A stretch of 36,984 bases of DNA from a virus: positions 1 to 36,984 of the IMG/VR virus record IMGVR_UViG_3300027754_000228; one strand, given 5' to 3'. The notes beneath the pieces are model-generated. The model ran no database searches. It had not been told where the DNA came from and saw only the letters and a list, made by a program, of their open reading frames with translations. The position numbers and the translations under genes were made by a program. The first letter of the stretch is position 1, and every line of letters starts with the position of its first letter. This document shows positions 20,838-27,271 of the stretch, piece after piece.

Positions 20838-21200
20838 ATGAGTTTTCCCACACGCACGGGCATTCCCTGCGCTCACTGCCACGTTTGGTTCCGCCCGAGT
20901 CATCCCCATCGGGCGAGGTATTGCTCTCGACGGTGCGCGGCAGATGGGCGCTCTCGGGCGTCACGGGTCGCGGCCGGCCGCAAGGGCGGACTGGCGAAGG
21001 TGAAGACACCGACAGATTGGGCCGCCATTGCCCTTTTCAGCCCCGTGGCGGCGTTTCGATTGGGTCGGTCGGTGCGGAAGGCGTGGCTGGGGAATCGGAT
21101 GCAGGAAGCGCGGCGGGCCGGGTACGACGCGGGCTACGAGGCCGCGTGTGAGTCGTGCGCCAACCTAGGGTGGCAGACCCCTGCACGGAGGACAGCATGA
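20838..21200 (+). CDS. Zinc-finger protein, 120 residues
   Basis: Four Cys/His ligands are visible near the N-terminus (CAHCHVWFRP, then YCSRRC), a zinc finger of the type seen in DNA-binding phage proteins. A basic Arg/Lys segment follows (about residues 40-55), then a helical region with an aromatic-rich end. A further Cys pair (C-E-S-C) lies near residue 105. It starts four bases after the previous stop. No family is assigned; a transcription or replication accessory is likely. Confidence 0.65.
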   Translation: MSFPTRTGIPCAHCHVWFRPSHPHRARYCSRRCAADGRSRASRVAAGRKGGLAKVKTPTDWAAIALFSPVAAFRLGRSVRKAWLGNRMQEARRAGYDAGYEAACESCANLGWQTPARRTA

Positions 21201-21448
21201 GCGCCACCTTACGCGAAGCGGTCGCGGCCCACTTCAAGGCGCACCCTAATCAGTGGGTCTCGGCCTACACCCTGATGGAGATTGGCGGCCGCATGGCGTG
21301 GCGCACCCGCGTGTCCGATGTGCGCCGGATGGGCCTCACCATCGAGAACCAGGTGCAGCGGGACGGGGCGGGCGTGGCGCAGAGCTTTTATCGGTACGTG
21401 CCGCCTGTAGTGTTGAAGCAGGCCGGGTTGTTCACGGAGGTCGCGTAA
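21197..21448 (+). CDS. Winged-helix protein, putative
   Basis: An 83-residue protein from ATG 21197; GGAGGA lies upstream. The sequence reads as helix, helix (WVSAYTLMEIGGRMAWRTRVSDVRRMG) and a wing with strands (LTIENQVQRD, SFYRYV). This is the pattern of a small winged-helix DNA-binding protein often encoded near phage nucleases. Its target is unknown. It ends with an overlap to the nuclease gene (TAATG). Confidence 0.65.
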   Translation: MSATLREAVAAHFKAHPNQWVSAYTLMEIGGRMAWRTRVSDVRRMGLTIENQVQRDGAGVAQSFYRYVPPVVLKQAGLFTEVA

Positions 21449-21708
21449 TGCGTCGAGCGGCAAGAATCGACAACACCGCGAAAGCCTTAATCGCCTACGC
21501 GGAATCGCTCGGCTTCGTCTACTGCCCGATCAACGGCACGGTCGATGGCGTGCTGGCGTGGGGCCAAGCGACGACCGTGGTGGACTGGAAGTCCAAGGGT
21601 GGGGAATTGACCCCCGCGCAGGCCAAGCTCGTCGCCAAGGGCTTCCCGGTGCGGTTTATCAGCAAGCCTGAACAACTCGACGCGCTCCGGGCGGAGTTGA
21701 TGCGATGA
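21448..21708 (+). CDS. VRR-NUC-like small nuclease
   Basis: An 86-residue protein. Residues 25-70 show the small VRR-NUC pattern: INGTVDGVLAWG with a catalytic Asp, then VVDWKSKGGELTPAQAKL, where Asp-Trp-Lys is the D/E-x-K of the PD-(D/E)XK fold and the T-P-A-Q helix follows. Phage members are thought to cut DNA structures or act in replication-linked repair. The whole protein is the domain. It overlaps the winged-helix gene by TAATG and the next small gene by ATGA. Confidence 0.75.
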   Translation: MRRAARIDNTAKALIAYAESLGFVYCPINGTVDGVLAWGQATTVVDWKSKGGELTPAQAKLVAKGFPVRFISKPEQLDALRAELMR

Positions 21709-21866
21709 CCTGCACTCGTTGCCCGCGGCCGGCGCGTCTCTCTGGTCGCTCGCCCCTCTGCATCGTCTGCAAGGTGGGCATGAAAACCTCACGACTCAGG
21801 AAGCGCAAGTTATCGGGGAATGAACAGGAACAGCAAAGACGCCTGATGGCGCGGAGGGTCGCATGA
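21705..21866 (+). CDS. Small basic zinc-ribbon protein
   Basis: A 53-residue protein with ATGA overlaps at both ends. Cys3-x-x-Cys6 and Cys20-x-x-Cys23 form a zinc ribbon; the rest is highly basic with many Arg, Lys and Gln. It should bind nucleic acid. Function unknown. Confidence 0.6.
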   Translation: MTCTRCPRPARLSGRSPLCIVCKVGMKTSRLRKRKLSGNEQEQQRRLMARRVA

Positions 21867-22138
21867 CACTGACACCCTGGTTGATCTGGATCACACAGCA
21901 TTGGCTGTTAGTGCTGGTGTGGGCCTCGATTGTGATCTGCACGTCGTACATCATCGGCGCGGCAGTCTCTGCGATCGCGTTCGCCAACGAGGCCCGCAAG
22001 GCCGACGCGCAGCGGCAGGTGCTGGAGCGGGCGCTGGAGGCGTCCCAGCGTGTGGAGAACGACAACCTGCGGCTGCTGCGGGCGTCACGGCCGGCAAGAG
22101 CCGCGGGGCTGCGGTCGGATGTCAGGAAGGTGAGTTGA
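21863..22138 (+). CDS. Membrane protein with coiled coil
   Basis: A 91-residue protein. Residues 6-40 are hydrophobic with Trp and Ile and form one long or two short membrane helices. Residues 42-75 are a charged coiled coil (Glu/Arg/Gln). Similar one-helix plus coil proteins occur in phage early regions and are unassigned. It is followed by another membrane protein, so the pair may form a complex. Confidence 0.65.
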   Translation: MTLTPWLIWITQHWLLVLVWASIVICTSYIIGAAVSAIAFANEARKADAQRQVLERALEASQRVENDNLRLLRASRPARAAGLRSDVRKVS

Positions 22139-22341
22139 TGACCAATGAAGGCGTGCTCCTCGTCATCGTCGGCCTGGCCGCTGGCTTTGCACTCGGCCAC
22201 GCGCACGCCTGGCGGTTTGCTCGCAAGCTGGAACACCATCGCGTGAGGTTAATGGATTGGGATCAGTCGTTCGACGCGCACGCGGAGGTTCATGGTGCGG
22301 CGACGATCACACCCTTGCGGGCGAGTCGAGGTGACCGATGA
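22138..22341 (+). CDS. Small membrane protein
   Basis: A 67-residue protein from an ATG sharing a base with the previous TGA (TGATG). Residues 4-21 are hydrophobic and Gly/Ala-rich, one membrane helix. A His/Arg-rich segment follows (A-H-A-W-R-F-A-R-K-L-E-H-H). It may partner the protein at 21863. Function unknown. Confidence 0.65.
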   Translation: MTNEGVLLVIVGLAAGFALGHAHAWRFARKLEHHRVRLMDWDQSFDAHAEVHGAATITPLRASRGDR

Positions 22342-22502
22342 GTGACATCAGACAGACTCACGCGCCAGCGGTGGAGCCGGAACCGATCTACACGGCGGGG
22401 GAGATTACCGACCCGGCGTTCTATCGGGAGCCTGCCCTCCCTCTGGCCCCGACACCGCCGGAGCCTGACACTGCGCGACTTCGTAGAGGAGAAGCGAAAT
22501 GA
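22338..22502 (+). CDS. Small proline/acidic peptide
   Basis: A 54-residue protein with ATGA overlaps at both ends. It is rich in Pro, Glu, Ala and Asp, with a Y-T-A-G-E-I-T-D-P-A-F-Y core, and looks disordered. No family. AGAGGAGAAG near its 3' end is the ribosome site of the next gene. Confidence 0.55.
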   Translation: MSDIRQTHAPAVEPEPIYTAGEITDPAFYREPALPLAPTPPEPDTARLRRGEAK

Positions 22503-23143
22503 GATATGAATTGGTCGGCCAGTTGCCGCTTCACCAGTATTGCTATGTGGACACGTCTTTCACCCACAAGCAGCCGGACGCATCGAGCATCCCGGCGATC
22601 TGGTTTGGCTTGGTGAGTTATCCCGGCCGGGCCCTCGGCTGTACGGTTCTACTCGAGAACGGGGCGGTCTATCGCAATGTGCCACTCCACGCACTGGCCC
22701 ACACGCCGGAAGGGTTGCATATCCCGTGGGGGCCGCAGGACGCCCAACACTGGGACTGTTATAGCTCGGGCTTCACCACGCTGGCTTACGACACTTTATC
22801 GGGGCTTGCGTGTCTCGCAAAGACCGCCCCCGGCGAGCAGCGCGAGGGCGCATACCTCTGCACGATCGCGCCGATTGGGGACGCGTACTCTGCGGTGCCA
22901 TCACAGAGCAAGGAACTGGTGCTAGTGGCTTTGACCAACGGGCGCTACACGCTACAGCCAACCGACCGCGTGGTGTTTCGAGATGCGTCATTCACGGTGG
23001 GCGACCTAGCGTTTCCGCGTGGGCTGCGGCGGCAGGACGAGACGTATTCGGCAGAAGTGGAACAGCCAGTACGCACTCAAGGGATGAGCCGCGCCGACCG
23101 CCGCCAAGGGTTTAAAGATGCCATCAAGGGAGAGCCGGTATGA
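22499..23143 (+). CDS. Hypothetical early protein
   Basis: A 214-residue protein with a strong AGAGGAG site. It is a mixed alpha/beta sequence with many Trp, Tyr and Cys and no obvious motif; the centre includes IPWGPQDAQHWDCYSSGF and GAYLCTIAPIGD. The C-terminal helix is basic. I recognise no family. The size, position and overlap with the following HTH gene suggest an early, perhaps host-takeover, protein, but that is only context. Confidence 0.7.
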   Translation: MRYELVGQLPLHQYCYVDTSFTHKQPDASSIPAIWFGLVSYPGRALGCTVLLENGAVYRNVPLHALAHTPEGLHIPWGPQDAQHWDCYSSGFTTLAYDTLSGLACLAKTAPGEQREGAYLCTIAPIGDAYSAVPSQSKELVLVALTNGRYTLQPTDRVVFRDASFTVGDLAFPRGLRRQDETYSAEVEQPVRTQGMSRADRRQGFKDAIKGEPV

Positions 23144-23364
23144 CGGTCTTGACCACCGAACAGCGCCGGCACGCCCTCCAAGCCACACTCGCCGCCCGCC
23201 TCGAGCTCGCCATCGCTGACCAACGCCTCAAGCGGTCCATGATCGTCCCGTGCGCCAGCACGTTGCGGAATCTCCTGAAGGGCCGCAACGTCACCCTCGC
23301 CACCCTGGTCGATGTGGCCGACGGTGCCAACCTCGATGTCGAGATCGTGCTCCATCGCCGCTAA
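23140..23364 (+). CDS. Small HTH-like regulator
   Basis: A 74-residue protein from an ATGA overlap. Residues 40-74 (STLRNLLKGRNVTLATLVDVADGANLDVEIVL) have the spacing of an XRE-type helix-turn-helix. The first 35 residues are helical and Arg/Ala-rich. It may act with the similar protein at 23429. Target unknown. Confidence 0.6.
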   Translation: MTVLTTEQRRHALQATLAARLELAIADQRLKRSMIVPCASTLRNLLKGRNVTLATLVDVADGANLDVEIVLHRR

Positions 23365-23428
23365 CGCGCAATATCTTGTGCAGGAAAGTGCTTTGATCCG
23401 CAAAGGCAGAGGCGCATTCTTGACGGAC

Positions 23429-23680
23429 ATGGTGCCGTGTCGTCCCACGCCTGCCAGCCCCACCGACCCCAAACACTTCGCGCTCCTCTTCACCCGCGCC
23501 CGACTCCGACGCGGCTGGACCCTCATCCGCCTCAGCACCGAAGCCGAAGTGAGCGCCGACACCGCCCTGAGAGCCTGCACCCACGGCCGATGCTCCAGCA
23601 CCACCGCTCTCCAGTTGGCGCACGCGCTCGGCATCCAATTGATCCCCGAGACCCAACCGCGTGAGGGGGCCCGTGGATAA
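23429..23680 (+). CDS. Second small HTH-like regulator
   Basis: An 83-residue protein from ATG 23429. Residues 15-70 contain an HTH (ARLRRGWTLIRLSTEAEVS, then ALRACTHGRCSS and ALQLAHALGIQL), similar in layout to its neighbour at 23140. A 64-base gap before it, with no strong ribosome site, may hold a promoter. It ends with an eight-base overlap to the next gene. Perhaps a late-gene switch; not proven. Confidence 0.55.
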   Translation: MVPCRPTPASPTDPKHFALLFTRARLRRGWTLIRLSTEAEVSADTALRACTHGRCSSTTALQLAHALGIQLIPETQPREGARG

Positions 23681-24116
23681 CTACTTCGCCTCTGACGCCT
23701 ATCGCGCCTGGCGGGCCAAAGTGCCCTTCACCAACGAGGCCATCGCCGCCGCGTTGCGTGCGGAAGCCGACCGCTGTGACCAGATGTTGGATGGACGCCA
23801 CAAAGACGGCCGCGCCTCGGTCTTCTACCGCCAACGCGCCGACGCCGTCGAGGCCGGGGCCGTCACAGGCTACGATGTCCGCACCACCCTCGCCGTTCTA
23901 GTGCAGGCGTGCGGGATCTGCGGGAAACGCGCCCTCTACCGCTACGGCGCTTACGGACGCTGCCGCGCCCACAAGGACCACCAGACGGCGGCCTTCCGCT
24001 ACATCAAAGAACAACACAACGCCAAAAGCGCGTCGTTCGGCACCGCCGCCACGCATCGTGACGCCCTGACCCTCAGCCGCGAATCCCTCCGACGCGCCAA
24101 GGCCGCCCGTGGATAA
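23673..24116 (+). CDS. Hypothetical protein with CxxC knuckle
   Basis: A 147-residue protein from GTG 23673 with GAGGGGG upstream. It is helical at the N-terminus, has CGICGKR near residue 75 and C-R-A-H near 91, which suggests a zinc site, and ends in a Lys/Arg-rich helix. The neighbours are small regulators and another zinc-ribbon protein. Role unknown. The start overlaps the previous stop as GTGGATAA, and so does the next gene. Confidence 0.65.
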   Translation: MDNYFASDAYRAWRAKVPFTNEAIAAALRAEADRCDQMLDGRHKDGRASVFYRQRADAVEAGAVTGYDVRTTLAVLVQACGICGKRALYRYGAYGRCRAHKDHQTAAFRYIKEQHNAKSASFGTAATHRDALTLSRESLRRAKAARG

Positions 24117-24309
24117 ACCCTCACCGCCGCCAGAGACCCTCGTCACCTGTGAGGAATGCCTCTACTACGACGCCCTCACCGACGAGAAGGGAAACTGCCG
24201 CCGCTACGCCCCACGCCCCACCCTCCTCGCCAACGACCGCGTCACCACCCAATGGCCCATCGTCCAGGTCTACGACTCCTGTGGTGATGCACGCTCCATC
24301 CACAGCTAA
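24109..24309 (+). CDS. Small zinc-ribbon protein
   Basis: A 66-residue protein from GTG 24109. Cys14-x-x-Cys17, Cys30 and Cys58 fit a zinc-binding pattern of a small phage protein family ending in W-P-x-V and C-G. It is the last gene before the small terminase. Function unknown. Confidence 0.65.
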   Translation: MDKPSPPPETLVTCEECLYYDALTDEKGNCRRYAPRPTLLANDRVTTQWPIVQVYDSCGDARSIHS

Positions 24310-24313
24310 CCCC

Positions 24314-24787
24314 ATGCCCGACGACCTGACACCACCAGCCCTTGAGGTGACAAAAAGTGTCACCACCACAGATGCCGACAGTAACTATCTGTCGCCCACA
24401 CCCGTCACCGACGCACAAGCCCTCGAACTCCGCAAATTGACCGATGACGGAATGACCGTCGCTGCCGCCGGGCAGCAGCTTGGAATCGGTCGACGTCGCG
24501 CCTATCGCATCCTCTCGCGCTTCGACGCCGAGGCCGACTTGGTCGCCAAGTCTATGCGTATCAGTGAGTTAGAGCGCATGGAGGAGTGGGCCGCGGCGTG
24601 TCAGGTGGCGGCGAGTAAGGGGGACCACCGGCCGGCGAAGGACTGGTTGCTGCACGCCAGGTCGATTGAACCGGTGGTGGATGCTGGCAACCAGGGGGCT
24701 CGTATTGCCATCATCATCGGCACACCCGAGGCTCCGATCCGGGTTCACCCACCACAACCTGTAGTGGTTGACGCGATCGACCTATAA
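24314..24787 (+). CDS. terS: Terminase small subunit, putative
   Basis: A 157-residue protein from ATG 24314. Residues 35-68 hold a helix-turn-helix (LELRKLTDDGMTVAAAGQQ then GIGRRRAYRIL). A long helical region follows (70-115), then KGDHRPAKDWLLHARSIEP and an IAIIIGTPEAPIRV strand. This layout, DNA-binding N-terminus plus oligomerisation helices, fits small terminases, and it lies upstream of the large terminase genes. It recognises the packaging site. It is separated from the ATPase gene by 922 bp containing a non-coding region and two small genes. Confidence 0.7.
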   Translation: MPDDLTPPALEVTKSVTTTDADSNYLSPTPVTDAQALELRKLTDDGMTVAAAGQQLGIGRRRAYRILSRFDAEADLVAKSMRISELERMEEWAAACQVAASKGDHRPAKDWLLHARSIEPVVDAGNQGARIAIIIGTPEAPIRVHPPQPVVVDAIDL

Positions 24788-25119
24788 GTAGGCCCGTATT
24801 CATTGGGCTTTATGGCAGGGTCTGATAATGTAGCTTATGTATACTCAGCCCCTGCCGTAAGTATCTATCAACACAACAACTTACAGGCGCACGTTAACAT
24901 AAGACCTTATGGAAATCCAGCGTGGTCAGGACGCCACATCCGGCCCGCGCCCACCCCACCCCGGTCCCGTGCGGGCGGATCGACGGGGGACCCTACCGCC
25001 AGGCCGTGGACAGTCCCAGCGGGTGATTTTTTCCTGAAATTGGGTGTCTGGGGTGTTGGCGTGAATCTGCGGAAATGGGCCGATCAATGGCACCTTGCCA
25101 TCGTGTGGAGACTGTGGGG
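24788..25119 (+). other. 332-bp non-coding region with inverted repeats (packaging site or promoter candidate)
   Basis: I see no convincing gene here; a 106-residue frame is low in coding character. The first half is AT-richer than its surroundings. Visible signals are GGCAGGG (24814-24820) and CCCTGCC (24850-24856), a perfect inverted pair 29 bases apart; CTTATG (24834-24839) and CATAAG-AC-CTTATG (24898-24911); GTATAC (24839-24844); and GGTCCC/GGGACC (24963-24968 and 24987-24992). As it follows the small terminase gene, it may be a cos/pac site or the late-operon control region. Confidence 0.45.
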
Positions 25120-25359
25120 ATGAGTAAGGTGTGGAGTCGTGGGGAGTGGCTGTTGCGTGTGAAACGGGAGTGCCCGTCGTTTTATAACCTGGTGATATGT
25201 CAGGCGTCCACGGTGGATTATGTGTTCACCCCTGGCCGACAGATACAGGTGCGCTTTCTGTCGCCGGTGGCGTTAGAGGCGTTTAAGACGGGGGTGCCGA
25301 TGCTGCGTCGGCGGGGCTTGATTACGGACGAAACGGTCTATGTGGAGTATGTGCAGTGA
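25120..25359 (+). CDS. Small hypothetical protein before terminase
   Basis: A 79-residue protein from ATG 25120 with GTGGGG upstream. It is beta-rich with aromatic residues and a conserved-looking YVFTPGRQIQVRFLSP stretch. No family. It sits between the non-coding region and another small protein before the large terminase. The 126-bp gap after it holds only a possible 25-residue frame from ATG 25377, not called. Confidence 0.6.
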   Translation: MSKVWSRGEWLLRVKRECPSFYNLVICQASTVDYVFTPGRQIQVRFLSPVALEAFKTGVPMLRRRGLITDETVYVEYVQ

Positions 25360-25485
25360 GGGGAAGCACACAACGTATGCCGTCGCAGACCCGCACTGCT
25401 AAGAAGCACCGAGTCCGATTCGCTGTGCTGTTTCTAACATGGATCTGTGGGTGAGAAGACCGCAGATGTGAGGGTGAGGTAAATC

Positions 25486-25710
25486 ATGGCGAAAACGTTC
25501 CATGTTGGGGATCGGGTGGTATGGACGCCGGTCGTGTCTCTGGCCGGCCCCTACCAGGCTGTGATTGACTGGATATTTCCGAGCGGTCGGATTCGGATCA
25601 ACGTCCAGTTGAATGGGCCTTTTGACTTCTTCGTGATCACCACGCATCGGCGGCTGGACCGGGACAAAAGTGGGGGGGGTATATCCCGCAGAAAGTTTTG
25701 GGGGGCCTGA
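25486..25710 (+). CDS. Small SH3-like protein, putative
   Basis: A 74-residue protein with GAGG in GTGAGGTAA before the ATG. Residues 5-55 alternate strands and turns (VGDRVVWTPVV, AVIDWIFPSGRIRINV), like a small SH3-type barrel. The basic C-terminus ends in a Gly/Arg run. The stop shares one base with the large terminase ATG (TGATG), suggesting translational coupling. Function unknown. Confidence 0.6.
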   Translation: MAKTFHVGDRVVWTPVVSLAGPYQAVIDWIFPSGRIRINVQLNGPFDFFVITTHRRLDRDKSGGGISRRKFWGA

Positions 25711-26654
25711 TGGGGGTGATCGGGTCGGGGCCGGTGCAGGAACTCACGGCGTCACTGGCGCAGTGCTGTTGGTGTGGGGACCGCTTGTTCCGAGCGAAGC
25801 AGGGCGGGGTGTGGGGGCCGTGGGGGTGTTGCCGGCCGGGGTGCTGGGACCGGCAGATGGCGTGGTCGGTGCGGACAGCGGACGGGTGGTTGTTTTGTCC
25901 GGTGCCGAAGCAGGTGGAGTTTTTTGAGGCGACACGGCGGGCGCAGCGGGTGTTGTTTGGCGGGGCGGCGGGGCCGGGGAAGAGTCATGCGCTCCGGTGG
26001 GGGTTGTATCGGGATGCGCTGCGGATTCCCAATCTGAACTGTTTGCTGTTGCGGCGGACGTTTAAGGAGTTGGACCAGACGCACTTGCGGGATATGGCGC
26101 GGGAAGTCGAACCGATTCTGGGCGGGCGGTATTTGTCGGGGGACAAGGTGGCGAAGTTCCCGAATGGCAGTGTGATCCAGGCGGGGCATTGCGAGTCAGA
26201 GAGTGACGCGATGCAGTACTTGTCCACCGAATACGACCGGATTGTGTTTGACGAGCTCGTCACCTTCCCGATGGGCACGGCGCTGGAGATTATGTCTCGC
26301 GCCCGCACGTCGAAGCCGACGGTGATTGAGGAGGGCGGGGCGCAGGTGTGGGCGGGGAGTAACCCTGGGGGCCGCGGGGCGTTGTGGGTGAAGAGTTTCT
26401 TCGTGGACCGGGTGGTGGACCCGGAGGAGTTCCCGCACTACGACCCGAAGCGGTATGCGTATGTGGATGCGCGGCTGAGTGATAATCCGTACATCGATCC
26501 CGCCTATCGGCAGACGCTCGAGGAGTTGCCCGCGATGCGTCGGCGGCAGTTGCTCGAGGGCGACTGGCTCGCGTTTTCTGGTCAGTTCTTTGATTGGTTG
26601 CCGACGAAGGACGGGCAGCCGTGGCATGTGGCGGATGGAGGGCTGACGGCATGA
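25710..26654 (+). CDS. terL: Terminase large subunit, ATPase half
   Basis: A 314-residue protein from ATG 25710. Walker A is GGAAGPGKS (84-92), Walker B is RIVFDE (177-182) and motif III is VWAGSNPGG (213-221). These drive DNA translocation. The protein ends after the linker region, and the nuclease is a separate gene overlapping by ATGA (26651-26654) in another frame. Unusually, the N-terminus has a Cys cluster (C19, C20, C23, C40, C41, C45), a likely zinc knuckle. TTG 25698 is possible, but ATG with GGGGGG upstream fits better. It works with the portal to fill the head. Confidence 0.88.
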   Translation: MGVIGSGPVQELTASLAQCCWCGDRLFRAKQGGVWGPWGCCRPGCWDRQMAWSVRTADGWLFCPVPKQVEFFEATRRAQRVLFGGAAGPGKSHALRWGLYRDALRIPNLNCLLLRRTFKELDQTHLRDMAREVEPILGGRYLSGDKVAKFPNGSVIQAGHCESESDAMQYLSTEYDRIVFDELVTFPMGTALEIMSRARTSKPTVIEEGGAQVWAGSNPGGRGALWVKSFFVDRVVDPEEFPHYDPKRYAYVDARLSDNPYIDPAYRQTLEELPAMRRRQLLEGDWLAFSGQFFDWLPTKDGQPWHVADGGLTA

Positions 26655-27271
26655 GGGTGAGTGACCTGCGCGTCGGCCTCGGCCTCGACTGGGGGAACGC
26701 CTCGCCTGGCTGCGTGGTCTTCGCCGCGGCCCTCCCGAACGGCCACGTCCACGTCTTCGATGAATACAAATTCCAACGCATGACCGCGAAAGACGTGGCC
26801 GCCGCGGTCAAAGAGAAGTGCGCGGACTGGGGCTTATCGCGGGTGCCGTCCTGTGCGTGTGATCCGTCGCTGCTGCCGGCCACCACGGGGGAGCAGGGCG
26901 AGTGGATCGGCCTGACGCTGATGCGGCATGGCTTGCCGGTGCATCGGGTGTCGAATGACCGGGTGAACGGCTGGCAGCGGGTGCATGAGGCGCTGGCGAT
27001 TGACCCGATCACCGGCACCCCGTGGCTCACCGTGCATCCCCGCTGCAAGTATGGTTCACGCACGATCCCGCTGATGGTGCAGTCGCGCAACAACCCCGAA
27101 GACCTCGATTCTGACAGCGACGATCATTTTGCCGACAGCCTCCGCTATCTGCTGATGGGGGGCTTGCGACCGGACACCGGCCGCAGGACACCCGCAGAAG
27201 TGCCAGCCTACAGCGGGGCGTGGTGGCGCAAGATGAGCGGGAACCGTAATGCTCGAGGAGTCCTCGCCTAA
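26651..27271 (+). CDS. terL: Terminase large subunit, nuclease half
   Basis: A 206-residue protein from an ATGA overlap with the ATPase gene. It has the RNase H-like nuclease pattern: VGLGLDWG with Asp13, CACDPS with Asp71, and DSDDHFADSLRYLL with Asp162, the metal-binding acids that cut DNA at packaging start and end. Normal large terminases carry this domain on the same chain. The halves abut with no missing residues, so this may be a true gene split, a frameshift site or a sequencing indel. The two halves differ in codon tone (see findings). Confidence 0.85.
   Translation: MRVSDLRVGLGLDWGNASPGCVVFAAALPNGHVHVFDEYKFQRMTAKDVAAAVKEKCADWGLSRVPSCACDPSLLPATTGEQGEWIGLTLMRHGLPVHRVSNDRVNGWQRVHEALAIDPITGTPWLTVHPRCKYGSRTIPLMVQSRNNPEDLDSDSDDHFADSLRYLLMGGLRPDTGRRTPAEVPAYSGAWWRKMSGNRNARGVLA

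Noticed and set aside
24803-25123. A 106-residue frame over the non-coding region before 25120
   Set aside because: It has a low-complexity Pro/Arg/Gly centre and no ribosome site, and it contains several inverted repeats better explained as DNA signals.
25377-25454. A 25-residue frame between the two small genes before terminase
   Set aside because: It has a basic then hydrophobic sequence but no ribosome site and no overlap with neighbours, unlike the true small genes here.
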